64,000 bases of DNA from Sphingobacterium faecium (GCF_003054045.1 NZ_QBKH01000005.1:248001-312000); one strand, 5' to 3'; shown: positions 16,306 to 24,701, counted from the stretch's first letter. Notes: generated from the letters alone by a model not told the origin. A program made the numbers and translations.

Positions 16306-17726
16306 AAAAATGTATCCAACTACTAGTGGTCACCATTATATTTTCTTGCACAAATAATAAAACCGTTTTTTCTCAAGATACTAAAGCAAGAGAAATCGTT
16401 ACCTATCTGGATTCTTTAGAAGGTTTTAGCGGTGCCGTTCTAATAGCTAAAAATGATCGTATTTTATTGCAGAAATCTTATGGATTTGCTCATTTGGGCC
16501 ACAAAGTCAAAAATAATATAGACACAAAGTTTTCTTATGCTTCCATTCGAAAATCATTCACAGCAGTTGCTATATTTCAATTGATCCAAGATGGAAAATT
16601 ATCTTTAGATGATCCTATTGGAAAATTTCTTCCAAATTACCCAAATAAAATAGCAAGAGATTCCATCACAGTTAGATTATTACTCATGCATAGAAGTGGG
16701 CTGACTGATTATTTTTATTCCGATAAGTTTTTGAATACTTCTAAAGAAAAATTTAGAACAATAGAAAGCCTTAGCAATTTATATGAAGATGAACCGTTGG
16801 AATTTAAACCTAATGAAGAATTCTCTTACAGGAATACAAACTATATCGTGCTTGGTAGAATTATAGAAACGGTGAGTAAAATACCTTATGAAGACTATAT
16901 AAAAAAGCATATTTTCTCTAAAGCAGAGATGCAAAATACGGGCAATTTTGATGTTGACCATATTATAGAAAATGAAGCTGAAAACTATACACTATCAGAT
17001 GTTTATCCCAATCAATTACAAAAAACATTTTTTATGAGTGCTGTCAAGGGAAGTTCTGCGGGAGGTGGCTATACCACGGTACATGATTTGTATAAATTTG
17101 CATTGGCATTTAAAAATAATAAGCTCCTAAATAAAGAGTATACAAATTTTATGAAAAAGGAACCTGAAAATGGTTCTTATGGATACGGAATACAGTTTGC
17201 AGGAGCAAAAGGATCTGGAATATATGGACACAGTGGCGGACATTTTGGTGTTGGTGCTGAATGGCGGATATTTGAGAAACAAAATTATACGGTAATTCTA
17301 TTAACTAATAAAGACCTGGAGCAAGGATTTTTAGATGCTCGTTTTTTTATTGAAAAAACAATTGCAGGTCCAACATCAAAGCTGGATACTTATTTTTATA
17401 CAAAAAAAGTAATCAACACCTGTTTGAATAAGGGTATTGAGGAAGCTAAAATAGTGATAAAAGAATCAAAATTAGAACTATCTGAAGTCGACCTGAATGC
17501 CAAAGGGTATGAGATGATTAAAAGAGGCTTTTATAAAAAAGCCATAGATTTATTCTCTCTAGAAATTATATCTTTTCCAAAATCATATGAAGCTTACGAC
17601 TCTTTAGGTGAAGCTTATATGATGGACGGTCATCTTAAAAAAGCCATTGAAAATTATAAAAAAAGTTTAGAATTAAACACAGAAAACACTAATGCAAAGG
17701 AAAAGTTAAAAGAATTGCTAAAATAA
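16302..17726 (+). CDS. Serine hydrolase (class C beta-lactamase family) with C-terminal TPRs
   Basis: The 474-residue protein has an N-terminal export signal; TIIFSC could be a lipobox (Cys16) or simply part of a signal peptide. The catalytic set of the beta-lactamase/transpeptidase fold is complete: Ser81-x-x-Lys84 in SIRK, Tyr176-Arg-Asn178 (YRN), and HSG at 310-312. Residues from about 400 to 474 form two TPR units (GYEMIKRGFYKKAIDLFSLE, YEAYDSLGEAYMMDGHLKKA). Such proteins are usually periplasmic esterases or D-aminopeptidases, not true beta-lactamases. Coupling to a MarR repressor suggests induction by a small molecule. It is one of three serine hydrolases in the window. Confidence 0.85.
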   Translation: MKKCIQLLVVTIIFSCTNNKTVFSQDTKAREIVTYLDSLEGFSGAVLIAKNDRILLQKSYGFAHLGHKVKNNIDTKFSYASIRKSFTAVAIFQLIQDGKLSLDDPIGKFLPNYPNKIARDSITVRLLLMHRSGLTDYFYSDKFLNTSKEKFRTIESLSNLYEDEPLEFKPNEEFSYRNTNYIVLGRIIETVSKIPYEDYIKKHIFSKAEMQNTGNFDVDHIIENEAENYTLSDVYPNQLQKTFFMSAVKGSSAGGGYTTVHDLYKFALAFKNNKLLNKEYTNFMKKEPENGSYGYGIQFAGAKGSGIYGHSGGHFGVGAEWRIFEKQNYTVILLTNKDLEQGFLDARFFIEKTIAGPTSKLDTYFYTKKVINTCLNKGIEEAKIVIKESKLELSEVDLNAKGYEMIKRGFYKKAIDLFSLEIISFPKSYEAYDSLGEAYMMDGHLKKAIENYKKSLELNTENTNAKEKLKELLK

Positions 17727-17793
17727 AATCCTAAATATAATTTATATGGTGATCGCGTGCTGCTGTCTAGCGTGTCTGAGTATAATTACAAAC

Positions 17794-17820
17794 AAAGCCA
17801 CATCTTACGAAGTGGCCTTT
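17794..17820. terminator. Terminator of NTF2 copy 3 module
   Basis: The A-run, GCCAC/GTGGC stem and T-run are homologous to those at 252-278 and 3760-3786. It separates the convergent serine hydrolase and NTF2 copy 3. Confidence 0.55.
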
Positions 17821-17845
17821 ACTAAACATATGATTAAACAGTAAA

Positions 17846-18295
17846 TTACTTGTACGAGTTGATGGATTGAGATACCTTCCAGTTGCCTCCATCATTGACC
17901 AATGTCACCAGATCTATTTTGGTAAATCCATCAAACTGCATCGTTACTTTGGCTAGCATATAATCACTGGACTGCTCAACGATTGTGGTACTTGTTTTAC
18001 AGTTCAACTGCTCGCCTTTTTGCTTTTTCAGTAATGAAATAACTTCTGAACGGCTGTTGGTCTTATCGTTTGATGCATGTATTTTTTGACTGAAGTCGGA
18101 TGTAAAAAGTTGCTCTACTCCTGCTGTCTGCCCTTCGGTCATAACGGATATGTAATGGTCAATGGCTAGATCTGCTGTGGATAGGTTGACAGTTGCTTTT
18201 TTAGAGTTGTCTCCTGCTGGTTTTGCTGCTGCCATAGCGAAAGTAGATACTGCGATCAAGGCTGCTGCTGCGAATGTTTTTGCTAAAGTTTTCAT
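17846..18295 (-). CDS. Exported NTF2-like protein, copy 3 of 3
   Basis: The 149-residue intact paralogue has a signal peptide with a clean AxA cleavage site (STFAMAAA) and an NTF2-like domain from about residue 40. It differs from copy 1 at scattered positions (YISVMTEGQTAG for YVAVMTEGQSAG, SQKIHASNDKTNSR for NQKVHASTNRINNR). The last 50 residues are almost identical, which may reflect gene conversion. Promoter region and terminator are shared with the other copies, so all three are probably under the same control. Function is unknown; a secreted small-molecule-binding protein is a reasonable guess. Confidence 0.75.
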   Translation of the reverse strand: MKTLAKTFAAAALIAVSTFAMAAAKPAGDNSKKATVNLSTADLAIDHYISVMTEGQTAGVEQLFTSDFSQKIHASNDKTNSRSEVISLLKKQKGEQLNCKTSTTIVEQSSDYMLAKVTMQFDGFTKIDLVTLVNDGGNWKVSQSINSYK

Positions 18296-18408
18296 GATGT
18301 CTTTATATTATATTGTTAGTTTTTGTTTCTATTTGTAAGTTGCATCAGCCCCACATCCACCAACTCAAACCCTGATGCCTGCTTTGCAGTTCTATTTGTT
18401 TGTTGATT

Positions 18409-18433
18409 CAAAAGTAGGGTGTAAATCATTCCT
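18409..18433 (-). promoter_or_regulatory. Promoter/operator of NTF2 copy 3
   Basis: TACTTTTG on the minus strand (18409-18416) lies beside GTAGG and CCTAC arms as before copies 1 and 2. The shared module continues to AGGTGAA near 18496. Confidence 0.45.
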
Positions 18434-18691
18434 ACTCTATGGCAATTAGACTAAACCAACTAAAAACTCGGTGAATGGTGGAAATGGATAGGTGAATCAT
18501 TTTTTAACTTTTTTGATTTTAGTTTAGTAAGTGTTGAGATGGATTGGTTAAACTTTTTTGTACATTAGATTCACAAGCAGAGTGCCGGTAAACAATACAC
18601 GAACTACTTTAAACAATTCCCCCCGACAATGAGCGTAAACGCTAAAAGACGGGTAACAGAAAAGGGAAATAATATATTTAGTAAACCGAAA
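18434..18691. other. Gap before the immunity-like gene array
   Basis: After the module end near 18496 the sequence changes character. Bases 18570-18650 are less AT-rich (GAGTGCCGGTAAACAATACA, CCCCCCGACAATGAGCG), perhaps a foreign junction. A frame extending the next gene upstream begins at 18629, but 18692 is the better start. Confidence 0.3.
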
Positions 18692-19405
18692 ATGAAACGA
18701 ATTTTTATAAACCAAACAGGAGACTCAAATAAATTTTGGATTACTGAACAAATTGACGAAAAATATATAGTTAAATGGGGAAAGATTGGTACTGACGGGC
18801 GTAGTAATGAAAAAGAATTTGCTACAAAAGAAGAATGTTCGAAAGAAATTGAAAAACTTGTAAAAGAGAAAATTAACAAAGGATATTCAGAAACTACGGA
18901 CTTAATAAATATCCCCATAAAACAAATTTCAGCATACAGACCAATGAACGAAGAAGTGTTTTGGGAAATTATTTCAAGTTTTAATTGGAGTAAGTTAGGG
19001 AACGATGACGCCGTTCTGAAACCCGCTCTCAAAAAACTTATTTCTATGACTGTTGATGATATTAAACAGTTCGCAGAAATTTTAGCAAATAAACTATATG
19101 AACTTGATGGTTTAATCTATGCATCAAATATTGGATCGGATTCATATAAAGGAGAAAATGACCACTTTTCAGCTGACTACTTTTTATATATAAGATGCTG
19201 TGTAGTGGCTAATGGCAAAAAATTTTTTAATCACGTGTTGACAAACCCGACAAGTATGCCAAAAGAAATGGATTTTGAACCATTACTTTATTTGGCAGAT
19301 GAAGCATATAACAAAAAATTAAAAACAGAAGGAGAATTTATCGAAACCAAATTATCTTTTGAAACATTCAGTAATGTTGAAAAATGGAATTCAAATTGTA
19401 ATTAG
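18692..19405 (+). CDS. WGR domain protein with DUF4240-like domain
   Basis: I choose the start at 18692 (MKRIFINQTGDSNKFW), where WGR homology begins. The 237-residue protein has an N-terminal WGR domain (about 1-75: FWITEQIDEKYIVKWGKIGTDGRSNEKEF) containing the diagnostic W-G-(K)-I-G-T-x-G-R motif. A helical DUF4240-like domain starts near NEEVFWEIISSFNW and includes FAEILANKLYELDGLIY and DYFLYIRCCVVANGKKFF. WGR domains bind nucleic-acid ends in PARPs, but standalone bacterial WGR-DUF4240 proteins are uncharacterised and often appear among toxin-immunity genes. The gene opens a run of small unrelated genes in the same direction, with no toxin visible. Confidence 0.75.
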   Translation: MKRIFINQTGDSNKFWITEQIDEKYIVKWGKIGTDGRSNEKEFATKEECSKEIEKLVKEKINKGYSETTDLINIPIKQISAYRPMNEEVFWEIISSFNWSKLGNDDAVLKPALKKLISMTVDDIKQFAEILANKLYELDGLIYASNIGSDSYKGENDHFSADYFLYIRCCVVANGKKFFNHVLTNPTSMPKEMDFEPLLYLADEAYNKKLKTEGEFIETKLSFETFSNVEKWNSNCN

Positions 19406-19466
19406 TAAATTGGTAGAGGGCACAAACATGTTAATGGTTAGTCATTAGTGAAAGACCTAAAGCAAT

Positions 19467-19862
19467 ATGATAAATGATCTGAAAATATTAGATGAATCTC
19501 CAGAATATACGCTAGGTTATATGGATGAGGATATAATTTTATTCAATAAAGGAGAAAATACAGCTATATGCATTGGAGATATCTATGGAAACCCATATTG
19601 TGGATTGATCGTAAACAAAGTATGTATAATCGGAGGTAATCATCTTTTAATTTGGGAAAATCATCAAATAACTAAATTGGACATGGTAAGTGTAATTGTC
19701 CAAATGCGCATTATAAATGATGATGTGATCGAGTTTTTAATTGACCCTTGGTCCAAGCACGCATCAGTCTGGGAATTGAACCTAAAAAATAGGATACCCT
19801 ATAAAATAAGCGATTTTGAAAGTCTTAAAAACATGCCATATACGGAAGAATACATCTGGTGA
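19467..19862 (+). CDS. Unknown cytosolic protein
   Basis: The 131-residue acidic protein has no signal peptide or membrane segment. It looks mainly beta: alternating hydrophobic strands such as YMDEDIILFNKGENTAICIG, GLIVNKVCIIGGNHLLIWE and VIEFLIDPWSKHASVWELN. I do not recognise a family. It follows the WGR gene by 61 bases and precedes another small gene by 24 bases, all on the plus strand. Size, acidity and neighbourhood are those of single-domain immunity proteins, but this is inference from context only. Confidence 0.6.
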   Translation: MINDLKILDESPEYTLGYMDEDIILFNKGENTAICIGDIYGNPYCGLIVNKVCIIGGNHLLIWENHQITKLDMVSVIVQMRIINDDVIEFLIDPWSKHASVWELNLKNRIPYKISDFESLKNMPYTEEYIW

Positions 19863-19886
19863 AAGCATGCATTAAAAAAATAATAA

Positions 19887-20164
19887 ATGGAACCAATATT
19901 CAGATGTGCAACTAGAAAGGCAATTGATGAATTAGCACAAGAGCTCAACCTAGCATTTTCAAACAAAATGACGACTATCTTGTTCATGGCGAAACTCTAT
20001 TGACAAAGCTTGCTGAAAATGGAAAGATAATATGGCAATTTGAAGGTGCTGATATATTTGTATCTCTTGACGGTGAAGCATTCAGAATAGAAAACGACGG
20101 GATACTATGGACAGACTTCTCAAATGGAATATATAAAATCGACTTCGATGGTAAATTGTTATGA
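19887..20164 (+). pseudogene. Small unknown gene split by a frameshift
   Basis: The frame from the ATG at 19887 (MEPIFRCATRKAIDELAQEL) stops at 19999-20001. The -1 frame is open across the same point and continues NDDYLVHGETLLTKLAENGK through IIWQFEGADIFVSLDGEAF to KIDFDGKLL and a TGA at 20162-20164. The span is 278 bases, one short of 93 codons, so a single base was lost near 19958-19975 (TTTTCAAACAAAATGACGAC). The restored protein would have 92 residues with beta-rich character, family unknown. A sequencing error is possible. A programmed shift is less likely, because AAACAAAA is not a classical slippery heptamer in this frame. Confidence 0.6.
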
Positions 20165-20242
20165 AAAACAAGTAATGAATTATACCTGATACTCAAGCAA
20201 TACTGAAATTTAATAATTCGATCAGATTAAAAAAAAGATAAG

Positions 20243-20896
20243 GTGCCAACAATATTAAAAGAATATAAGCAATTTTTAAGAACCAATTTCAAAGAGCTCA
20301 GGCTTAAAAAACCTTTGTTATATAGTTGGGATTTCGGACTTCGATTTGACCTACAAATTGACAAAAACGATACAGAAGAGTACTTTCAAGAAGTAACAAA
20401 ACGTGGATCAACAATTTTTAGAGATGTATTTAATGATTCTGACAACATATTTTTAGTTTATATGGACTATAAATATAGACGCCAGAAAATAAGAGTTTCA
20501 AACTTTACATTCAAACAAATTAAGAATCTGCTGCATACTGAGATCACTTATTCGAAAAGATTGCGGCTTTATGAAGCACAAGATAGATTTGATGTAAGAA
20601 ACATGGCTATTATTAAACTTACCACAGACAGAATATCTTATAAAAATATATTAACAGCAATTGCAAATAACGATTTTTCTTCAAGAAAACCAAGACTAGA
20701 TGATAATTCAATTTTCACAAATAAAGAGGTCTATTTCATAAATATTGATACGAAACTTATCTTTCATATGTATGACGACAGAGGTCTTGAGCTAATAGCA
20801 GCTGACAAAGAATCATTAATACCAATCTATCAAAAATATAATGAATGGATACTTAATTATGACAGAGAAAAGATTGAGACTCTATTTGCACAATAG
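20243..20896 (+). CDS. DUF3885 domain protein
   Basis: The 217-residue cytosolic protein starts at a GTG (20243). The N-terminal half (LLYSWDFGLRFDLQ, STIFRDVFNDSDNIFLVY) and C-terminal half (LDDNSIFTNKEVYFINIDTKLIFHMYDDRGLELIAADKE, IYQKYNEWILNYDREKI) match DUF3885 as I recall it; IFHMYDDRG and YNEWILNYDR are the diagnostic stretches. The domain has no known biochemical role. It is common as a small stand-alone protein in Bacillota and Bacteroidota, often near toxin-immunity genes. It follows the frameshifted gene by 78 bases in the same direction. Confidence 0.7.
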   Translation: MPTILKEYKQFLRTNFKELRLKKPLLYSWDFGLRFDLQIDKNDTEEYFQEVTKRGSTIFRDVFNDSDNIFLVYMDYKYRRQKIRVSNFTFKQIKNLLHTEITYSKRLRLYEAQDRFDVRNMAIIKLTTDRISYKNILTAIANNDFSSRKPRLDDNSIFTNKEVYFINIDTKLIFHMYDDRGLELIAADKESLIPIYQKYNEWILNYDREKIETLFAQ

Positions 20897-21028
20897 AACT
20901 TCTATTAATACTTTACCAATCATGGAAAGATCTGCTTGATGAAGAAAACCTTATATTTAGTTTTTCCAAACTATAATTAAATGAATAATAAACCTAATGT
21001 AATACTTTATAAAGAACAGATTTTTAAA

Positions 21029-21223
21029 GTCGGTCAAAATACATTTAGAGACTGTGCTGGTGAGAATAAAGTGCTTGAAAAGTGTAGCTTCGCAAAGGAA
21101 TGGCAGTTTAGGGAAGATAAGTTTTATACCGAGAAATGTATAGATACAGCTATCTATTCGATATTAAATAGATCAATACCTAGCAAATCCTGCAAAAGCA
21201 AACCCCTCTCCTATTTAAATTAA
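21029..21223 (+). pseudogene. C-terminal fragment of a GNAT acetyltransferase
   Basis: The frame beginning at 20981 contains NKVLEKCSFAKEWQFREDKF followed by YTEKCIDTAIYSILN. This lines up with the last 40 residues of the intact acetyltransferase at 35972-36529 (AKVLEKCNFNKEGHLKESEF, YNGKFIDTVIYSKLN). The first 140 residues of that fold, including the acetyl-CoA loop, are absent, so this is a remnant and not an active enzyme. A different, unrelated 16-residue start precedes it. Confidence 0.7.
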
Positions 21224-21232
21224 AAAGTACTA

Positions 21233-22330
21233 ATGAAAAAAATACTATTATTAACTACGTGTTGTATTCCTTTTATAAGTTTTGCTCAATTACTGACAGT
21301 GTTCAAAAATAAGGTAGATTCTATTTACGACAAAAACAAAGATGCAATCGGAATTATTGTCCATGTCGAAGCTCCGAAACAAAATATTTCTTGGAGTTAC
21401 GCAAAAGGTATCACAGATACCAAAACAAAGAAACTGTTAGATGATCAACAACCTGTTTTGATTGCGAGTAATACCAAACCTTATGTCGCTGCTGCAATTT
21501 TGAGACTGGTGGAAAAAGGAAAAATTACGATCGATCAACCGATTAAAAAATTATTGACGGGCAAAACAGGTCGACTATTGGAAAAAGATGGTTACGATTT
21601 GAATGCTATTAAGGTAAAGCATCTATTGTCACATATATCCGGAATACAGGATTATGTCGACGAAGCTTATTTTCAATTTGTCAATTTACATCCGACCTAT
21701 AAGTGGAAAAAAGAGGAACAGATCAAAAGATCAATTGAAATCGGCAACCCCAAAACAGTAGGTCAAAAATTTAGTTATGCGGATATCAATTATTTACTTT
21801 TAACCGAAATTATCGAGCAAAAAACGCATCAACCATTTTATACAGCGATACGTGATTTACTAAGATACAAAGAATTAAACTTGACGGAGACGTGGTTCAT
21901 TGACCTTGAAAAATATCCATCAAACACGATGGCACTGGCGCATCAATATGCCAGCAAGTATAAATGGGACTCATACGATATTGATCCCTCATGGGATCTT
22001 TACGGTGGCGGAGGAATTGCTGCGACAGCAAAAGAATCGGCACTTTTTTTTCAATATCTTTTTGAAGGAAAGATCATTCAAAATAAACAGTTATTGGAAG
22101 CAATGCATACCTACGTATTGCCATCGGATGAATCCAAATACTGTTTAGGAATTTATCACTTTGATATGGGATTCCAAGCTTATTATCATGGCGGTTGGTG
22201 GGGTACAGATGTTATTTATTCACCTGAATCTGATGCTACAATAACTGTTTTCACCTTACAAAAAGAATTTCAACATATCCTTAATCCATTTATCGGAAAG
22301 GAATTTCAAAAATTATTAATCAAAAAGTAG
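21233..22330 (+). CDS. Exported serine hydrolase (beta-lactamase family)
   Basis: The 365-residue protein has a signal peptide (MKKILLLTTCCIPFISFAQ). Motifs are Ser79-Asn-Thr-Lys82 (SNTK), Tyr182-Ala-Asp184 (YAD in place of the usual YxN) and His319-Gly-Gly (HGG). The middle has the family's LLSHISGIQDY and GGGGIAATAKE segments. It is likely a periplasmic esterase or peptidase of the class C beta-lactamase superfamily. The HAD phosphatase gene starts 29 bases later and may be co-transcribed. The Asp in the second motif is a tolerated variant in some esterases of the family. Confidence 0.85.
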   Translation: MKKILLLTTCCIPFISFAQLLTVFKNKVDSIYDKNKDAIGIIVHVEAPKQNISWSYAKGITDTKTKKLLDDQQPVLIASNTKPYVAAAILRLVEKGKITIDQPIKKLLTGKTGRLLEKDGYDLNAIKVKHLLSHISGIQDYVDEAYFQFVNLHPTYKWKKEEQIKRSIEIGNPKTVGQKFSYADINYLLLTEIIEQKTHQPFYTAIRDLLRYKELNLTETWFIDLEKYPSNTMALAHQYASKYKWDSYDIDPSWDLYGGGGIAATAKESALFFQYLFEGKIIQNKQLLEAMHTYVLPSDESKYCLGIYHFDMGFQAYYHGGWWGTDVIYSPESDATITVFTLQKEFQHILNPFIGKEFQKLLIKK

Positions 22331-22359
22331 CATTTTACAAATGAAGTTGGATAGATGAT

Positions 22360-22905
22360 ATGAAGGAAATTCTTTTAGTATTGGATTTGGACGAAACATT
22401 GCTGTATGCGACGACAAATAGACTTATTCAGAAGGAAGATTTTGTTGCGGGAATATATTATGTATATGTTCGTCCAGATTTAGAATATTTTTTATCGCAG
22501 TTGGCAGAAAATTTCAAGCTTGCGATCTGGAGCTCTGCGGATGATGTTTACGTAGAACAGCTTGTGAATAAAATAAAACCGTCAGCCGTCAATTTTGAAT
22601 TTATTTGGGGAAGATCACGCACGACAAAAAAACGAATGAGTCTAACTGATGAATACCATTATGTGAAAAGGTTATCCAAAGTTAAACGAAAAGGATTTCT
22701 ATTGGAGAGAACGCTAATAATAGACGACACCGCTGAAAAATCAATGTTGAATTATGGCAATGCGATCCAAATAACTGAATTCACGGGTGATCCGCATGAT
22801 GATGAGCTACTTTTATTAGCGTCTTACCTGGAGAAATTGAGGAATGTTGAGAATGTCCGTCTAATTGATAAAAGATATTGGAGAGAACAAGTGAAGTCTA
22901 TATAA
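22360..22905 (+). CDS. NIF/FCP1-like HAD phosphatase
   Basis: The 181-residue cytosolic protein begins with the HAD catalytic motif LVLDLDETLLYAT (Asp9, Asp11, Thr13). It continues VRPDLEYFLSQLAENFKLAIWSSADDVYVEQL, the NLI-interacting-factor (FCP1/SCP) signature, and LLERTLIIDDTAEKS for motif III/IV. FCP1-type domains dephosphorylate RNA polymerase II tails in eukaryotes; bacterial stand-alone forms have no assigned substrate. The gene lies 29 bases after a serine hydrolase. The prediction as a phosphatase is firm; the target is unknown. Confidence 0.85.
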   Translation: MKEILLVLDLDETLLYATTNRLIQKEDFVAGIYYVYVRPDLEYFLSQLAENFKLAIWSSADDVYVEQLVNKIKPSAVNFEFIWGRSRTTKKRMSLTDEYHYVKRLSKVKRKGFLLERTLIIDDTAEKSMLNYGNAIQITEFTGDPHDDELLLLASYLEKLRNVENVRLIDKRYWREQVKSI

Positions 22906-23081
22906 ATAAAGGGTAGAATTCTATCTGTTTCCGCTAATTCTATTTTTTTGGGGTTTCGTAGCGATCTGAGTATATATTGTCTATTGAAAAATTCCAAAGC
23001 CTTAACAAGTCTGAACTAGAAAACTACTAGAAACAGGCGTTGTCGAAAAACCAGCACGGCTTTTTCCTGAAAACTTTAAAA
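22906..23081. other. Gap with a possible coding remnant
   Basis: At about 23029-23092 the plus strand reads ETGVVEKPARLFPENFK without a stop, and a stretch before it (QSLNKSELENY) ends at a TAG. This looks like the tail of a decayed gene. The family is not recognised. Confidence 0.3.
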
Positions 23082-23112
23082 TAAAAATACCCGGAAAGAC
23101 CGGGTATTTTTA
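23082..23112. terminator. Terminator, copy A of a duplicated 3' end
   Basis: The stem ATACCCGG/CCGGGTAT is flanked by A- and T-runs. It is paired with a near copy at 24641-24671; each lies just outside a short homologous coding scrap. Confidence 0.8.
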
Positions 23113-23131
23113 TGACAGCAATGCTAATCGT

Positions 23132-23209
23132 TCATTCAACCTTTACACTGAAATAGCGGACGATAGATTTATTTTTAAATTTTGTGGTGATTGCCGTTTC
23201 GGTTTTCAT
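23132..23209 (-). pseudogene. Short coding scrap, copy A
   Basis: On the minus strand 25 codons read MKTETAITTKFKNKSIVRYF and on to a TGA. It aligns codon by codon with 24702-24773 (DKNETGTTAKFNTKLSINAE), so both are remains of the same gene end. The parent gene is not in the window. It lies 10 bases after the DUF2383 stop and may be co-transcribed with that gene. Confidence 0.45.
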
Positions 23210-23219
23210 AATACATTAT

Positions 23220-23687
23220 TTACAACGATACCTCGTCACGCAACATTTTAACAGCATCATGTGCCTCCAGCTGCTTATCCAACTGCTTTAAAAGTATATT
23301 TTTCACCTCGACCGATAATTGATCATTATCCTCTTCCAGAATTTTTTTGTACGTTTCCTTAAACGCATCCTCTCCCTTTTCACAACTTTCTAATAAACTT
23401 TTTCTGTCATTACCTGCAATGGTTACTTTTACGCTCATCCACATTCTAAACAGTTTACCACTTAACATGGTTGCATCAGTTGGCTGAGCGCCTTCTAAAA
23501 CTACAAAAGGTTTCAGCTCTTCAATAAAATGCTGCGATTGCAAGACATATTTTGCAAATAATTGCTGTAAGCTATCTAAACTTAGCGTATGTGAAAGATC
23601 TAAAGCAGTTTTATAACCTTCCACTCGATCATTGTTAATTTTTATCAGGTCATTGATAATTTCTGGGTTGTTCAAGTGATTTTCCAT
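23220..23687 (-). CDS. DUF2383 (PA2169-type) four-helix bundle protein
   Basis: The 155-residue cytosolic protein is all helical: NDLIKINNDRVEGYKTALDL, LQQLFAKYVLQSQHFIEELK, LFRMWMSVKVTIAGNDRKSLLESCEKGEDAFKETYKKIL and LLKQLDKQLEAHDAVKMLRDE. This is the PA2169/DUF2383 ferritin-like fold, in which pairs of acidic and His residues in the helices may bind metal. Members are often stress-induced; function is unknown. It is a lone gene with a relic and a terminator downstream. Confidence 0.82.
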   Translation of the reverse strand: MENHLNNPEIINDLIKINNDRVEGYKTALDLSHTLSLDSLQQLFAKYVLQSQHFIEELKPFVVLEGAQPTDATMLSGKLFRMWMSVKVTIAGNDRKSLLESCEKGEDAFKETYKKILEEDNDQLSVEVKNILLKQLDKQLEAHDAVKMLRDEVSL

Positions 23688-24146
23688 AATACATGAGTTA
23701 CTTTATAAATATTTCTACAGGAATAACAACGCATCGGAATAGGAGTTCACTCTCTTTTTGATTTCAAGTATTAACACCTCTATTTGGTAATAAATTACAT
23801 GGACAGAGTATGACTCCTTTTTTATATAAAAAGATATGCCAAATAATTGATCCAAATCAGGAGATCATCTTGATGAAGATATATATTGTAAGAATGGTAT
23901 TATTTAATTTTTAACAGCAACTAAATATGATCTAAATTGTTATTGCTATACATAGGAATTAGGTATTTCCTGCGATAGCAAAACCCAGATAGATAGGCAT
24001 AAGAAGCTAGAACGGTTCAAAATATAAGCTATTAAAATTATTAATGCCTTACCAGGAGACCATTGAATGTTCGATACGGAGTGATATTGAATAAAGAAAA
24101 TAGGACGTGAAACTCAAATATAAGAATAGACTTAAATAAAAATTAT
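23688..24146. other. Gene-free gap
   Basis: This divergent region between the DUF2383 and ankyrin genes is AT-rich. I see no gene, clear promoter consensus or repeat. Confidence 0.4.
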
Positions 24147-24620
24147 ATGATACAGGATGCGCACATTATCATTCATGCCGCACGGGTAGGCAACATGGAA
24201 GTTCTAGAAGAACTGATTCGCCAAAAAGTAGATCTTAATAGTAGGGATGACAAAGGTTATACTCCACTTATCATTGCCTGTTATAATAACCAATATGAAG
24301 CTGCAAAATTATTATTGAACTCAGGCGCACATATTAATGCACAAGATAACGGAGGAAACAGTGCACTGATGGGAGTTGCATTTAAAGGCTATAAGAATAT
24401 TGCCGAACTGTTGATCAATAATGGAGCTAATCTAGATCTTCAACATGTAAGTGGCGGTACAGCGCTCATGTTTGCTGCTATGTTTGGTAGAAACGAGATG
24501 CTGCAGCTTTTATTAGAGCGAGGTGCTAATAAAACTATACTCGACGCAAGAGGTTTATCAGTTGCTGATTTGGCTGCCCAACAAGGTAATGAAACAGCAT
24601 TAGCGATATTACAAAATTAA
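24147..24620 (+). CDS. Ankyrin repeat protein
   Basis: The 157-residue protein has no signal peptide. It consists of about five ankyrin repeats with the canonical pattern: HIIIHAARVGNMEVLEELI, VDLNSRDDKGYTPLIIACYN, AHINAQDNGGNSALMGVAFK, ANLDLQHVSGGTALMFAAMF and ANKTILDARGLSVADLAAQQ. It is probably a cytosolic protein-binding adaptor; in bacteria such small ankyrin proteins sometimes pair with catalases or effectors, but no partner is adjacent. A terminator follows 20 bases after the stop. Confidence 0.9.
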   Translation: MIQDAHIIIHAARVGNMEVLEELIRQKVDLNSRDDKGYTPLIIACYNNQYEAAKLLLNSGAHINAQDNGGNSALMGVAFKGYKNIAELLINNGANLDLQHVSGGTALMFAAMFGRNEMLQLLLERGANKTILDARGLSVADLAAQQGNETALAILQN

Positions 24621-24640
24621 AAGCTCATTCACTTTTAAAA

Positions 24641-24671
24641 TAAAACTACCCGGCAAGATCGGGTAGTTTTA
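24641..24671. terminator. Terminator, copy B of the duplicated 3' end
   Basis: The stem AACTACCCGG/TCGGGTAGTT is flanked by A- and T-runs. It ends the ankyrin gene and matches the element at 23082-23112 including downstream bases (CTAATCGTTCATTC). Confidence 0.8.
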
Positions 24672-24701
24672 TAACAGTAATTCTAATCGTTCATTCCATG
24701 C

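Noticed and set aside
16302..17726. Beta-lactamase resistance gene
   Set aside because: The motif set is shared by esterases and D-aminopeptidases, the TPR tail and length differ from true class C enzymes, and nothing else points to antibiotic resistance.
252..18496. NTF2 modules as an insertion sequence
   Set aside because: No transposase, terminal inverted repeats or target duplications; each module is a normal gene with promoter and terminator.
18604..19032. 142-residue minus-strand open frame
   Set aside because: Antisense to the WGR domain, which is clearly recognisable on the plus strand.
19950..19980. Programmed -1 frameshift at AAACAAAA
   Set aside because: The stretch is not a proper X XXY YYZ slippery site in the incoming frame, and the shortfall of exactly one base fits a mutation or read error better.
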